DNA from: Deltaproteobacteria bacterium
GTDB taxonomy: Bacteria > Desulfobacterota > Desulfarculia > Adiutricales > Adiutricaceae
Length of the DNA stretch: 64,000 nt
Assembly (NCBI GenBank): GCA_031264145.1
Contig: JAISEK010000129.1
Location: 1-64,000, forward strand
Reading direction: 5' to 3'
The translations under genes were made by a program, and so were the position numbers. This document shows, piece after piece, positions 27,212 to 36,391 of this stretch (position 1 is the first letter of the stretch; every line of letters begins with the position of its first letter). The notes below the pieces were generated by a model. It did no database searches. It had not been told where the DNA came from and was given only the letters and a program-made list of their open reading frames with translations.

Positions 27212-28951
27212 TTATTTGTATATTTCAACAGCTACATTTGTTCTTCCAGCTATACCTATGGCCACCTTGTGGACTGTCTCAAATTCATTTTCATATTTTC
27301 TGGAGTAATTATTGGTTTCAATCTGGTCTTTAGCATCTTTCAATAGCTTTGGTAAAAGTACTTCTGGAGATACTGTGATCATTTTTACTTCTTCGGTACC
27401 ATCGGCATTCGCCACGGTTTTTTTATGTACCAAAGATTCAAATTTGAACTCCATGACAAAAACACACTTTGAGGAATATTCCAGAACCATATCAATACGG
27501 CCACCAGATTGTGATACCTCTGATTCTATTTTGTATTTTAAGACTTTTAAAACACAATGAATAATCGAATGGTAGTAATATTCCAGTGGTACATGAATTT
27601 CATAGGGAAACCAATCCAAAATAGTAGCAAAACATTTTGTCAACAACATATTATCAACATCATGTAAGGCCTGGTAAATATTTTTGACTAATTTATCTAT
27701 GTTTTTGTTAGTTTTATTGGTCAAGACGTTCATAATTCCGACATTAAAGGCCTCAGAAACTTCGCTGTTTGGTTCCTTCAGGAGATATTCCGTATCGCTC
27801 ATTACCTTGTCGACCGTCAGATACCCTGTCTGAAAAAGGAGAGGCACCAAAGACAAGTGGCCGATGTCAAGAGAGGCGAGGCTTAAAGTGGACAGGAAGA
27901 AAGAATCTGGCCTGGTGATTTCGTAGGGATTTTCCCGGACCAAATCCATCAGAAAAGTTGGAGTGCCGCTCTCATACCAGTAGGAGTTCAGTTTTTTGAA
28001 ATAAAGAAAATTAATCAACGAAAATGGATTCAAGATCCTGGTTTTTCCATCCCAAGTGTAGCCGTCGTATTGGTCCAAGACCATCTGCTTAAACTCATCC
28101 AGGGCGACGGACTCGGCTAAGGAGCCCTCACGCTTCTTGCTTTCCAGGACATCTGGGAGAAAAGGAACGAGATGCTCCTCAAACTCCGGCATGGTAAAGC
28201 CGCAAATCCCAGCGCAATGGCTGTCCAAGGTCAAATCCAGGTAGTTGTTGAAGACGGAAAAAAAGGAGGCCTTGGCAAATTTGGTTATTCCGGTGACGAA
28301 CAGGAAATGTATCTTGTTGTCGTCCGAATAGGTCTTCAATGATGAATAGAAATTATGAAGCTCCTTGCGGATTTCGTCGGCGAGGCCGGAATCATTGACG
28401 GCCGACTGGATTGGGGAATCGTATTCATCGATTAGGACGACGACCTTCTTATCAGTTTTGTCATGGAGGGTCTGAAGGATAATCTCCAGCAAGCTGTTCG
28501 GGGGTATATCCGAGAAATTCAAACCTTTGTCTTGAACCAGCTTTTGCGCGTCCAAGTTGTTGTCAGAGGCCGCGGCGTTCAATTTGATGCGTAGCCTATA
28601 TCTCAGAGACTCTATGATGTTGGCCGCCCCGGTTTCCCTTAAAGCCCCGTCCGTCAAATTCCCCTCGGTGGAGCCTATTAGCCCAGCCATGCTAAGTTTG
28701 ATCACGGGATAAGGCTGAAAATCGTAGCCAAGAGAGTCAATCGCCAGTCCCTTAAAAAGCTGGCGGTTGCCTTTAAACAGTTCCTCCATGGCCCCCAGAA
28801 GAAGGGATTTCCCGAAACGCCGTGGCCTGGAGAGAAAATAGCAACCTTCGTCTTCAATTATTTTATATATATATTCTGTTTTATCTATATACAGAAGATT
28901 TTTTCTTCTGATAGTCACGAAAGACTGACCAGCAATTGGAAATTTAACCAT
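27212..28951 (-). CDS. AAA-ATPase-like protein with PD-(D/E)XK nuclease domain
   Basis: A 579-residue protein of the AAA-ATPase_like (PF09820) plus DUF1703 architecture. Its opening KNLLYIDKTEYIYKIIEDEG and FLSRPRRFGKSLLLG (Walker A, about residues 40-54) are typical. VVLIDEYDSPI is Walker B. The C-terminal RIDMVLEYSSKCVFVMEFKF carries the PD-(D/E)XK-like nuclease motif. These proteins are often found in many copies in gut and symbiont bacteria, with unknown function. Base use is more AT-rich than the neighbouring ATPase, suggesting separate acquisition. Confidence 0.9.
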   Translation of the reverse strand: MVKFPIAGQSFVTIRRKNLLYIDKTEYIYKIIEDEGCYFLSRPRRFGKSLLLGAMEELFKGNRQLFKGLAIDSLGYDFQPYPVIKLSMAGLIGSTEGNLTDGALRETGAANIIESLRYRLRIKLNAAASDNNLDAQKLVQDKGLNFSDIPPNSLLEIILQTLHDKTDKKVVVLIDEYDSPIQSAVNDSGLADEIRKELHNFYSSLKTYSDDNKIHFLFVTGITKFAKASFFSVFNNYLDLTLDSHCAGICGFTMPEFEEHLVPFLPDVLESKKREGSLAESVALDEFKQMVLDQYDGYTWDGKTRILNPFSLINFLYFKKLNSYWYESGTPTFLMDLVRENPYEITRPDSFFLSTLSLASLDIGHLSLVPLLFQTGYLTVDKVMSDTEYLLKEPNSEVSEAFNVGIMNVLTNKTNKNIDKLVKNIYQALHDVDNMLLTKCFATILDWFPYEIHVPLEYYYHSIIHCVLKVLKYKIESEVSQSGGRIDMVLEYSSKCVFVMEFKFESLVHKKTVANADGTEEVKMITVSPEVLLPKLLKDAKDQIETNNYSRKYENEFETVHKVAIGIAGRTNVAVEIYK

Positions 28952-29711
28952 TAAAATATCCTTTTATTTGCTATTTTATTTAAAAAATTACCATTACTAT
29001 TTCTTTCACGATACGGCTGGGCAAAGTTACCAGATAGTCCTTTAGCCTGGCTTTCCTCTTCAGCGAAGGGGACGTCACCCGATAGGGCCAATCCGCGGGC
29101 TTTGGAACGGGGGCTAAGGCAAGCCGGACCGGCCGCTTTGGGCCATATTCTCGCCAAGACGACATCTTACAAGTAGGTTAGCACGAGATATTTTTAATTC
29201 AAAATTAAAAATAATGGGAATCAGGAAGAGCCTCTATTCGTGTTTTGGTAAGTTTAAAAGTAAATACTCTTGGTGCTTTGTTTTCAAGATTTAAATTAAA
29301 CGTTATTCTCTCCAAATATGACATTCCCCAAATATGGCTGAAGACATCCGGACCATGTGCGATAAGGTCAACCCACAACCAGACGACCATCCTTTGCCGG
29401 AGACACAGGATGGACCTTCCGCCGATGTCTTGGGATTCACGCCCGGGGGCCCGCCGAACTAGTCTTGTCCCATCGCTTCCAGGGCACGGGAGCAGGTGAC
29501 CTCCCTGCCTCCCGCGCGGTTCCTCTCCGCTGCTCCCGGCGCACCGATTACCGCCAACCAGCCACCCTGGGCCCAAGGCCAGCCGGGAGCCGATGCCCAT
29601 CTCGCCGTGGCCCGGATGTTCCAAGACGTGGTGCGGGGCTGAAGGAGGCCAGGAAGGATCCGTCAACGGTCCGCCACGGCATGGACCATGCCGGTGGACG
29701 GGATATCGGGG
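28952..29711. other. Intergenic region, no gene supported
   Basis: About 760 bases between the AAA ATPase and the EcfT-like gene. A minus-strand frame at 29205-29666 is open but has no recognisable domain and low-complexity composition, so I do not call it a gene. Confidence 0.45.
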
Positions 29712-30338
29712 CTAGCGGGACAGAAGGGCCCGGCCAAGCTCCTCCGAGAGGCGGACGCCATGCCTCACCAGGCCTCGGGCCAGAAGGATGGTCCTCGGGA
29801 AAAAGCCCAGGCCCCGGACCCTGCCGTCCAGGGTCCTTTCCAGCTGCCGGGCCGCGAGGAGCAGGTCGGGCAGCATCCTCATGACCAGGACCAGGCCAAA
29901 GGCCGCCAGCCTGGCCCTCCTGGCCCCGGCCAGAGGCCGCAGGGCCCCCTCCAGGGCCCGTCCCAGCTCAACTGGCGTCCACAAGAACGCCAGATGGAGG
30001 CCCAAGGACAGGAAGACGGCCAGGCTGGAGGGCGACCTGGGCTCGGACAGGCCGAAGAGGTTCAGGAGGATGGAGAGGGTGTCCCAGTAGAGCCAAAAGC
30101 CCAGGGCCACCTTGCCGAGGGCCTCGTTCCTGGGCCGACCCCAGGCCAGCAGGGCCGCCGACCAGGGGAGGATCAGGGCCGCCGGGGGGCAGAGCCGGGG
30201 ACACAGGTGGAAGGCCAGGCCCAGGAGCCATGCCAGTAGGATCGAGGGCCACGGCCCAGGCGACCGCAAAAGCGCCCGCCAAAAGGCCTGCGCCCTTGGG
30301 GCCAGCCCCTGGCGCGCCTTTCCGGGCCGGCCGTCCAT
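29712..30338 (-). CDS. EcfT/CbiQ-like membrane protein
   Basis: A 208-residue protein with about five hydrophobic helices. It resembles the transmembrane (T) subunit of energy-coupling-factor transporters. The segment RMLPDLLLAARQLERTLDGR followed by RGLG corresponds to the conserved cytoplasmic coupling region with its arginines. No ECF ATPase or substrate-binding subunit is in the window. It is the last gene of a minus-strand operon, 9 bases after the TPR lipoprotein, so it may have another job there. Confidence 0.6.
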   Translation of the reverse strand: MDGRPGKARQGLAPRAQAFWRALLRSPGPWPSILLAWLLGLAFHLCPRLCPPAALILPWSAALLAWGRPRNEALGKVALGFWLYWDTLSILLNLFGLSEPRSPSSLAVFLSLGLHLAFLWTPVELGRALEGALRPLAGARRARLAAFGLVLVMRMLPDLLLAARQLERTLDGRVRGLGFFPRTILLARGLVRHGVRLSEELGRALLSR

Positions 30339-30347
30339 GGGTCCCGC

Positions 30348-30836
30348 CTACTCCCGGCCGGCCTGGATCTTGCCGGCGGCGATGGCCTGCTCCACCTGCC
30401 CCAGGGTGCCCCGGTAGTTGTCCACCAGGACCTTGTCCAGGCCCTGGGCCTGGGCCTCGCTGACGGCCTGGGAGGCCATCTCCAGGGCCTCGTCCAGCGA
30501 GCCGCCCTCCAGGAGAAGGACCCAGGCCAAGTTGTTGGCCGCCGCCGGCAGCCTGTCCAGGACCCAGGCCCGGCGGTAGCTGGACTGGGCCTTGGCGACC
30601 TCCCCCTTCTGGTAGAGGACGTTGCCCAGGCCCAGGTGGGCCAGGCCCAGGGGCAGGGCCGCCCGGTACTCCCTCTCGGCGATCTCCAGCTCCCCGTCCT
30701 TCTCGTAGGTCAGGGCCAGATCCAGGTGCTCCTCCCTGGACAGGGGATCGTTTAGGACATGGACCCTGGGCAGCCAGCCGCAGCCGCCCAGGAGGGCCAG
30801 GGAGGCCAAGGCGAGAAGGGCGATGAGGCGTGGCAT
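30348..30836 (-). CDS. TPR-repeat lipoprotein
   Basis: A 162-residue lipoprotein with a signal ending in LLGGC (lipidated Cys19). After it come three or so tetratricopeptide-type helix pairs: LDLALTYEKDGELEIAEREY, GLGNVLYQKGEVAKAQSSYR and NNLAWVLLLEGGSLDEALEM. It follows the C39-like lipoprotein by 3 bases. In some proteins the C39-like and TPR parts are fused, so the two are likely partners at the membrane. Confidence 0.85.
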   Translation of the reverse strand: MPRLIALLALASLALLGGCGWLPRVHVLNDPLSREEHLDLALTYEKDGELEIAEREYRAALPLGLAHLGLGNVLYQKGEVAKAQSSYRRAWVLDRLPAAANNLAWVLLLEGGSLDEALEMASQAVSEAQAQGLDKVLVDNYRGTLGQVEQAIAAGKIQAGRE

Positions 30837-30839
30837 GGC

Positions 30840-32024
30840 TCAGCGCTCCCAGTCCATGACCGGCTCCCGCTCGGCCTGGGCCTCGGGGGCCTCCTGGGCG
30901 GGACCGGCCGCCCGGCCAGGCACGGAGGCCCCGGGCACGGTGGCCGGGCCCTGGAAGGCTGGCCCCATGGGGGAGCCAGACGGGGGCATCTCCTCCGGCA
31001 GAGGGACCACGGGGAGGTAGGCCGGCGTCCCCAGATCCTCCTGGCTGAAGCCGACGCCTTCCTGTCGTCCCGGTTCCGCCGCGGGCAATGGGGCCATGAG
31101 CAGATCGCCCAGGGAGGAGGCCGCCTGGGCGGGGGCCTCCTCCTTCTCCACCTCCTCAGACGTGCCCTCGGCCGCCAGGGCCGGATGGTTGGATATGTCG
31201 ATGACCGGGGCCGGGGCCTCGGTCCTGGCCCCGGGGATGTCGGCCCCGGTCAGGTAACGGGGCCCCTGGGCATCCGCAGCGGGCGACGCCAGGGCGGCGC
31301 CCGCCGGCGGCCTGGCGTCGGCAAGGCCCTCGGGGAGATCGAGGCCCACCGGGAGGTTAAGGGCCTGGCTGATCCTGGCCGGGCTCACCACCTCCACCGG
31401 CCCCGGATCCAGGGCCGGGGAGCCCGGAGCGGGCTCGCCCGTCCCGTCCCCGGTGGCCGCGGCCCCCTGGGCGTCCCGGCCCTCGACCAGGATGGCGAAA
31501 TGGCCCATCCGTCTCCAGTCCCCTATGAGATCGGGCCAGGGGGCTATCCGCTGCTGGACCTCCCCGGTGTTGACCACCAGCCCCTCGGGGCCGAAGCCGA
31601 CGGCCACCACGAAGTGGCCCTTGTGGATTGGGCCCAGGCCGGTCTCCAGGAGGAGGATGACGGGCTTTCCCTCCCGCAGCCATGCGACCAGCTCGGCCGG
31701 GCCGGAGGAGCTGAAGGAGGCCCGCATGCCCCTGGACCGGGCCCAGATGACCAGATCCGGCCCCAGGGAGCCGCGCAGGTCGGCCCGCTGGACGTCCGCG
31801 GCCACCTCCTCCTTGGTGGTCGGGCGGCCATGGAAGGACATGACCGCCGCCAGGGACGAGGGGCCGCAGTGGCTGGAGTCGTCGGGGATGAAGGGGACGC
31901 CGGCGATGAGGAACCTGTCGGATGGGACCTCGAAGCCGCCGGCCTGTCCGGAAAGGAAGGGGGCGCAGCCGGCCAGGAGAATGACGGCCGCGAACGCCGC
32001 CGGAAGGGCCCGGTAAATGGCCAT
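30840..32024 (-). CDS. C39-like cysteine peptidase lipoprotein (PA2778-like)
   Basis: A 394-residue lipoprotein with a signal ending in LLAGC (Cys20). Residues 33-175 form a papain-like C39 domain: Cys53 in SHCGPSSLAAVM, His137 in KGHFVVAVGF and Asn152 in VVNTG are the expected catalytic triad. The remainder, about residues 180-394, is proline- and alanine-rich and probably disordered. It resembles PA2778-type peptidases, with the TPR part in the next gene. The substrate is unknown; without a nearby peptide exporter, a bacteriocin-leader role is unlikely. Confidence 0.8.
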   Translation of the reverse strand: MAIYRALPAAFAAVILLAGCAPFLSGQAGGFEVPSDRFLIAGVPFIPDDSSHCGPSSLAAVMSFHGRPTTKEEVAADVQRADLRGSLGPDLVIWARSRGMRASFSSSGPAELVAWLREGKPVILLLETGLGPIHKGHFVVAVGFGPEGLVVNTGEVQQRIAPWPDLIGDWRRMGHFAILVEGRDAQGAAATGDGTGEPAPGSPALDPGPVEVVSPARISQALNLPVGLDLPEGLADARPPAGAALASPAADAQGPRYLTGADIPGARTEAPAPVIDISNHPALAAEGTSEEVEKEEAPAQAASSLGDLLMAPLPAAEPGRQEGVGFSQEDLGTPAYLPVVPLPEEMPPSGSPMGPAFQGPATVPGASVPGRAAGPAQEAPEAQAEREPVMDWER

Positions 32025-32067
32025 GTAGCCTCCGCCGAATCGGTCTTCTCGCCCGCCGGCCGCCGGC

Positions 32068-34998
32068 TCAGAAGAGCCTGGGGCCGGAGGGCCCCCCGGC
32101 CCTCTTGGCCGGGGATGGTTTCCTCTTGTCTTGCCTGGGACTGTGGTCGCGGCACAGGCTGCCCGGCAGGAGCGCCCAGTAGGCCGAGGGGGCGCCGGGC
32201 AGGCTCTTGCCGAACATGAAACGCGAAGTCGAGCGGGTCAGGTAGAGCTTGTCCTTGGCCCTGGTCAGGGCCACGTAGAACAGGCGCCTCTCCTCGTCGC
32301 TGTCGGACCTGCCCTCGGGCTCGTAGGGGCACAGCCCCTCCTCCAGGCCAATGACGAAGACCAGCCTGAACTCCAGGCCCTTGGAGGCGTGCATGGTCAA
32401 AAGGCTTATCTTGTCGGCCTTGAAGTCCAGGCCGTCGGCCGCCGTCTCCTCCTCCTCCCCGGCCATCTGGAAGGGCAGCCCGGCCCTTTCCAGGGCCCTG
32501 GCCACCTCCTGACCGGCCTGCCGGAGCCTGAAGATGACGGCCACGTCGGCAAGGGTGAGATCCTCCAGGCGGTCCCTGTCTCCCGCGGACGAGCCCCCGG
32601 CGCCCAGGTCGGTCACCCCCAGGTGGGCGACTATCCTCCCGGCCACCCAGGCCGCCTCCGAGGCCGGGCCGTCGAAGGCGGCGCGGGAAATCTTCTCCGG
32701 CTCCGCCAGCCTGGCCGGCGTCCGCCGGGCCCCGCCGGCTGGCCTCAGCGCCTCGCTGGCCTGGCAGATGGCGGGGTTGCTCCTGAAATTGAGGCTCAGG
32801 TCCATCCTGACCAGGTCGTCGCGGTCCTCGGCCAGCCTCTGGAAGATCGAGCCGCAGGCCCCCCGGAAGCCATAGATGCTCTGGTCGGGATCGCCGATGA
32901 CGGTGATGGAGGCCTGCCTGGCGATGGCCCTGAGGAGGCTGTACTGGGCCAGGGAGAAGTCCTGGAACTCATCGACCAGGACGACTGTGAAAAGCCCCGG
33001 CCCGGTCTCCCCGGCGGCCCTGGCGGCCTCGAGGATGAGATCGTCGTAGTCCCAGAGGCCCAGTTCCTCAAGCCTCCGCCGGTAGAGGAGGAGGGCCTTC
33101 CTCTCGGCCGCCTCCCGGCCCCCAGGGTCGCCGGCCTCGGGTGCCCCGCCGGGCCACAGGGGCGACCTCCCCGGCCAGTCCGGGCCGGCCAGGGCCCCGG
33201 CGGGGCCCTCCTCCTGGAAGCCGTCCAGCCTGAGGTGGTTCTTGTGGAGGGCGGAGAGGTTCTGGAAGCGCCTGGCCGACAGGCCGCACAGGGCCCCGGC
33301 CTCGGCGGCCAGCCTGGCCAGGGTATCCTCCGGGGCCAGCCTGAAGTCTGGCCTCAGGCGCTGGGCCATCCCCAGGGCCAGGGAATGGAGGGTGGAGACC
33401 GTGATCCTCTCGGAGACCGGCCCCAGGTGCTCGCCAAGGCGCAGGGCCAGGGACTCGGCGGCCTTGCGGGTGTACGTCGTCAGGAGGATCCTCTCCGGCT
33501 CGGCGGCGGCCTTCCGGGCCAGGAAGGCCGCCCGCCTGACCAGGACCATGGTCTTGCCGGCCCCGGGGCCGGCGGTCAGGGCCAGGGCCGGCCCGGCGAA
33601 GGTCACGGCCAGGTGCTGCTCGCTGGAGAGATCGCCAAGGAGGCCCCCGGAGGCGGTCCGGCGCTTGACTATCGTCTGGCCCCCTGGGACTGGTCCCGCC
33701 GCCTCCTTGGCGGCGGCCTGGCCGCCCTTCCGGCGGCCGCGCCTGGGGCCGCCGGAGAGGCCGAACAGGAGGCCCTGGCCGCTCAGGGTGATCCGCTCCT
33801 CGCGGCTTATGACGCTGATCTGGCCGAACTTCCCGTCATAGCCGCCGCTGGCCTCCACATCGCCCAGGCGCATCCTCTCCACCGCCCTGGCCAGGACGGG
33901 CCCGGCCAGGTCCCTGATGTCGGCGACGGGAACATCCAGCAGGAGCCGGTACTCGCTCCCGAACTCGGCGACCAGCCTCTGGTAGGCCCTGGAGACCTCC
34001 TTGGCCGCCGGCCCGACGTCCAGTGTCTGTGACAGGATCTCGGCCAGGGGCAGAAGGTGCCAGTCGGGCAGCATGCCGGCCGGCGGGGCCTCGCGGTCGG
34101 CCAGATCCATGACCCGGCTCAGGACCCCGACGGTCAGGGGCCTGCCGCAGACCGGGCAGAGCCCCCGGCAGGCCCTGGTCTCGGCCGGGGTGAGGGCCGG
34201 GCCGCACTGGGCGTGGCCGTCGAGGTGGTATTTGCCCTCCTCGGGGAAGAACTCGACCGTGCCCAGAAGGTTCGGGCCGCCGGCGAAGGCCCTCTTGAGG
34301 CCCTCGAAGCTGGCCGGGCCCTCGATGACCGTCGCCTCCCGGCCCAGCTTGTCGAGGCTGTGGGCGTCAGAGGAGGAGACCAGGGCGTAGCCGTCCAGGG
34401 CCGAGACCAGGCGGTTCATCCCCGGATCGCTGGAGAGGCCGGTCTCCAGGGCCCTGATGTGCCCGGACAGATCGCCGAAGCACTCCTCCACGGCGTCAAA
34501 GCCGCTCTTGGAGCCGAAAAGGGAAAACCAGGGCGTCCAGATGTGGGCCGGGATGACCTCCATCCCGGGATCGACCCCCAGGGCCACCTCAAGGATGTCC
34601 CTGGCGGAAAGGCCCAGGATCGGCCGTCCGTCGGAGACCACGTTACCGAGCCTCCCCAGGGCCTGGCTGAGCCTCCTGGCCGCCGGCAGGCTGGGGGCGA
34701 CCACGACCAGGTGGATCTTGCGGGTCCGGCCGTCCTGCTTGTAGATGGCGCTGATTTCCCCGGTGGGCACGAACCTGGGACCCTGCTTGCGGCCCCTCAG
34801 GCAGTACAGGCCATCGGGGCCCTCCTCCAGCGTCTCGTCCAGCCTGTCAAGCCAGGCCGGGTGGGTCATGTCCCCGGTGCCGACCAGATCCAGGCCCTTC
34901 AGGGCCGCCCACTCGCCCAAGGCCAGGGGATCCAGGGCCGGTGAGGTGGCCCTGGAGTAGCGGGAGTGGATGTGGAGGTCGGCAAAGAATCGGCTCAT
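32068..34998 (-). CDS. EndoQ (PHP domain)-UvrD helicase fusion
   Basis: A 976-residue fusion. Residues 1-about 400 are an EndoQ-like PHP phosphoesterase: DLHIHSRYS metal ligands, later VSSSDAHSL, and a zinc cluster Cys265, Cys277, Cys281, Cys284 (CPVCGRPL). EndoQ nicks DNA 5' of uracil, hypoxanthine and abasic sites. Residues about 455-950 are an SF1A helicase: AGPGAGKT Walker A (476-483), LLTTYTRKAAE, VDEFQDF, GDPDQSIYGFRG, LLTMHASKGLEF and ALTRAKDKLYL. Linker residues 415-445 are basic and glycine-rich. The fusion suggests nicking at a damaged base and unwinding from the nick. Confidence 0.88.
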   Translation of the reverse strand: MSRFFADLHIHSRYSRATSPALDPLALGEWAALKGLDLVGTGDMTHPAWLDRLDETLEEGPDGLYCLRGRKQGPRFVPTGEISAIYKQDGRTRKIHLVVVAPSLPAARRLSQALGRLGNVVSDGRPILGLSARDILEVALGVDPGMEVIPAHIWTPWFSLFGSKSGFDAVEECFGDLSGHIRALETGLSSDPGMNRLVSALDGYALVSSSDAHSLDKLGREATVIEGPASFEGLKRAFAGGPNLLGTVEFFPEEGKYHLDGHAQCGPALTPAETRACRGLCPVCGRPLTVGVLSRVMDLADREAPPAGMLPDWHLLPLAEILSQTLDVGPAAKEVSRAYQRLVAEFGSEYRLLLDVPVADIRDLAGPVLARAVERMRLGDVEASGGYDGKFGQISVISREERITLSGQGLLFGLSGGPRRGRRKGGQAAAKEAAGPVPGGQTIVKRRTASGGLLGDLSSEQHLAVTFAGPALALTAGPGAGKTMVLVRRAAFLARKAAAEPERILLTTYTRKAAESLALRLGEHLGPVSERITVSTLHSLALGMAQRLRPDFRLAPEDTLARLAAEAGALCGLSARRFQNLSALHKNHLRLDGFQEEGPAGALAGPDWPGRSPLWPGGAPEAGDPGGREAAERKALLLYRRRLEELGLWDYDDLILEAARAAGETGPGLFTVVLVDEFQDFSLAQYSLLRAIARQASITVIGDPDQSIYGFRGACGSIFQRLAEDRDDLVRMDLSLNFRSNPAICQASEALRPAGGARRTPARLAEPEKISRAAFDGPASEAAWVAGRIVAHLGVTDLGAGGSSAGDRDRLEDLTLADVAVIFRLRQAGQEVARALERAGLPFQMAGEEEETAADGLDFKADKISLLTMHASKGLEFRLVFVIGLEEGLCPYEPEGRSDSDEERRLFYVALTRAKDKLYLTRSTSRFMFGKSLPGAPSAYWALLPGSLCRDHSPRQDKRKPSPAKRAGGPSGPRLF

Positions 34999-35091
34999 GG
35001 GCTCTTACCTGGCTCGCGTCGCGGGGACGGGCGGAAAAGTTATGCTCGGCCGCGGGCCCGTCGGGTTTTCCAGGAGGCCCGGGGGGACGGC

Positions 35092-35754
35092 CTACCTCTC
35101 GGCCATCTCGTCCACGTCGGAGGCCAGGATGGAGCACCTGCCTGGCAAAAGCCAGGCCTGGGGCCTCAGGCCGGCCATCTCGGAGGCCTTGGACAGCAGA
35201 TCGAAGTTCCTGTAGCCCTGGGGCAGGTCCTGGGGCAGGCCCACCCCTAGCCTGAAGCCCTCCAGGACCACCACCGCCTGGCCCGGCCCCACCTCCCGGT
35301 CATCGGCCGCCTCGGAGAGCGCGTGCAGGACGGCCACCCCGACCTTCAGCCTCGGCCACTCCTCCGGAGTGGGCGGACGCCCCTGGTCCGGGCTCTCCAG
35401 GGCCTTGCCGGCCAGGGCCATGGCCCCCTGGATCAGGGCCAGGGGCTGGCGTATTTCCCAGGCCCGGGCCAGGATCTCGCCGTCAAGCCGCAGGGTGACC
35501 ACCATCGGCAGGGCCTGGCTGAGGGCGGTGAAGGCCCTGTTCTGCTTGGGCTCCCTGACGGGCCTGCCCTCCTGGAGGGCGGCCAGGGGCTCCCTGGCCA
35601 CCATCAGGAGATAGTTGAGCTCCCTGGCCGACAGCCGCCGGGCGGGCGCATCCTGGGCCCAGGCCGGCGCGGTCGACGCCGAGAGGCCCCAGGCCAGAAG
35701 GGCAAGCCCGAGAAATAGCGCCAGGCGCCGGCCCGGCCCCGCTGAAGATGGCAT
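35092..35754 (-). CDS. Secreted AMMECR1-domain-like protein
   Basis: A 220-residue protein with a signal peptide (hydrophobic to about residue 33, STAPAWAQD). The mature part follows the AMMECR1 layout: LNYLLMVAREPL, a VVTLRLDG strand, PLALIQGAMALAGKAL, EWPRLKVGVAVLHAL, VVVLEGFRLGVGLPQDLPQG and KASEMAGLRPQAW. The family hallmark RGCxG after the TLxxxG strand is replaced by ARAWEI, so the proposed active-site region is gone. AMMECR1 function is unknown. It lies 10 bases after the phosphatase gene. Confidence 0.7.
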   Translation of the reverse strand: MPSSAGPGRRLALFLGLALLAWGLSASTAPAWAQDAPARRLSARELNYLLMVAREPLAALQEGRPVREPKQNRAFTALSQALPMVVTLRLDGEILARAWEIRQPLALIQGAMALAGKALESPDQGRPPTPEEWPRLKVGVAVLHALSEAADDREVGPGQAVVVLEGFRLGVGLPQDLPQGYRNFDLLSKASEMAGLRPQAWLLPGRCSILASDVDEMAER

Positions 35755-35764
35755 GGGGGACCCC

Positions 35765-36391
35765 CTAGACGTGGATCAGGCGCCCCTCCACCACCTCCAG
35801 GCAGGTGAGCGGGCCGCCGAAGACCGCCCCGGTGTCCAGGCCGGCCCGTCCCGGGAGGATGAAGGGTTCCCGGAAAGGGGTGTGGCCAAAGACCACGGTC
35901 TTGCCGAAGTCATACGCCGATTCCAGGAACTCGTCCCGGATCCAGAGGAAATCCTGCTCGGTCTGCTCGGCCAGGGGGATCCCTGGCCGGAGGCCGGCGT
36001 GGACGAAGATGTGGCTCTCCGTCTCGTGGAAGAGGGCCAGATCCTGGTAGAACCTGAAGTGGGAGACGGGGAAGGGGCTGTTGCGGTGGTAGCTGCGCAT
36101 GGTCCAGGACACGCCGTTTGAGGTGAGGGGGATGGTCTCCCGGCCGGTGATGAAGTTGACGAACATCTGCTCGTGGTTGCCCTTCAGGACCACCACCCGC
36201 TCCCGCCAGCGGGCCTTCAGCTCCAGGACCCTCTCGACCACGCCGTAGCTGTCCGGGCCCCGGTCGATGTAGTCGCCCAGGAAAACCAGCTCCTCATGGT
36301 TTTCCGGCCGCCAGTCGATCCTGTCCAGAAGCAGCTCGAGTTTTTGGCGGCAACCGTGGATGTCCCCGACGGCAAAAATACGGCGGTCCAT
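35765..36391 (-). CDS. Metallophosphoesterase, Ser/Thr-phosphatase-like
   Basis: A 208-residue calcineurin-type phosphoesterase. Its metal motifs are GDIHG (FAVGDIHGC), GDYIDRGPDS, GNHEQM, then VHAGL and FGHTPF, as in lambda-phosphatase and PrpA-like protein phosphatases. It is the first gene of the minus-strand operon running to 29712. Protein or dinucleoside-polyphosphate substrates are both possible for this group. Confidence 0.93.
   Translation of the reverse strand: MDRRIFAVGDIHGCRQKLELLLDRIDWRPENHEELVFLGDYIDRGPDSYGVVERVLELKARWRERVVVLKGNHEQMFVNFITGRETIPLTSNGVSWTMRSYHRNSPFPVSHFRFYQDLALFHETESHIFVHAGLRPGIPLAEQTEQDFLWIRDEFLESAYDFGKTVVFGHTPFREPFILPGRAGLDTGAVFGGPLTCLEVVEGRLIHV

Noticed and set aside
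29205-29666. A 153-codon minus-strand frame
   Set aside because: No recognisable motif, mixed composition, no ribosome site; left as intergenic.
30840-32024. Bacteriocin-processing C39 peptidase
   Set aside because: No ABC exporter, leader peptide or bacteriocin gene nearby; it is a lipoprotein paired with a TPR lipoprotein, fitting the PA2778-like group better.
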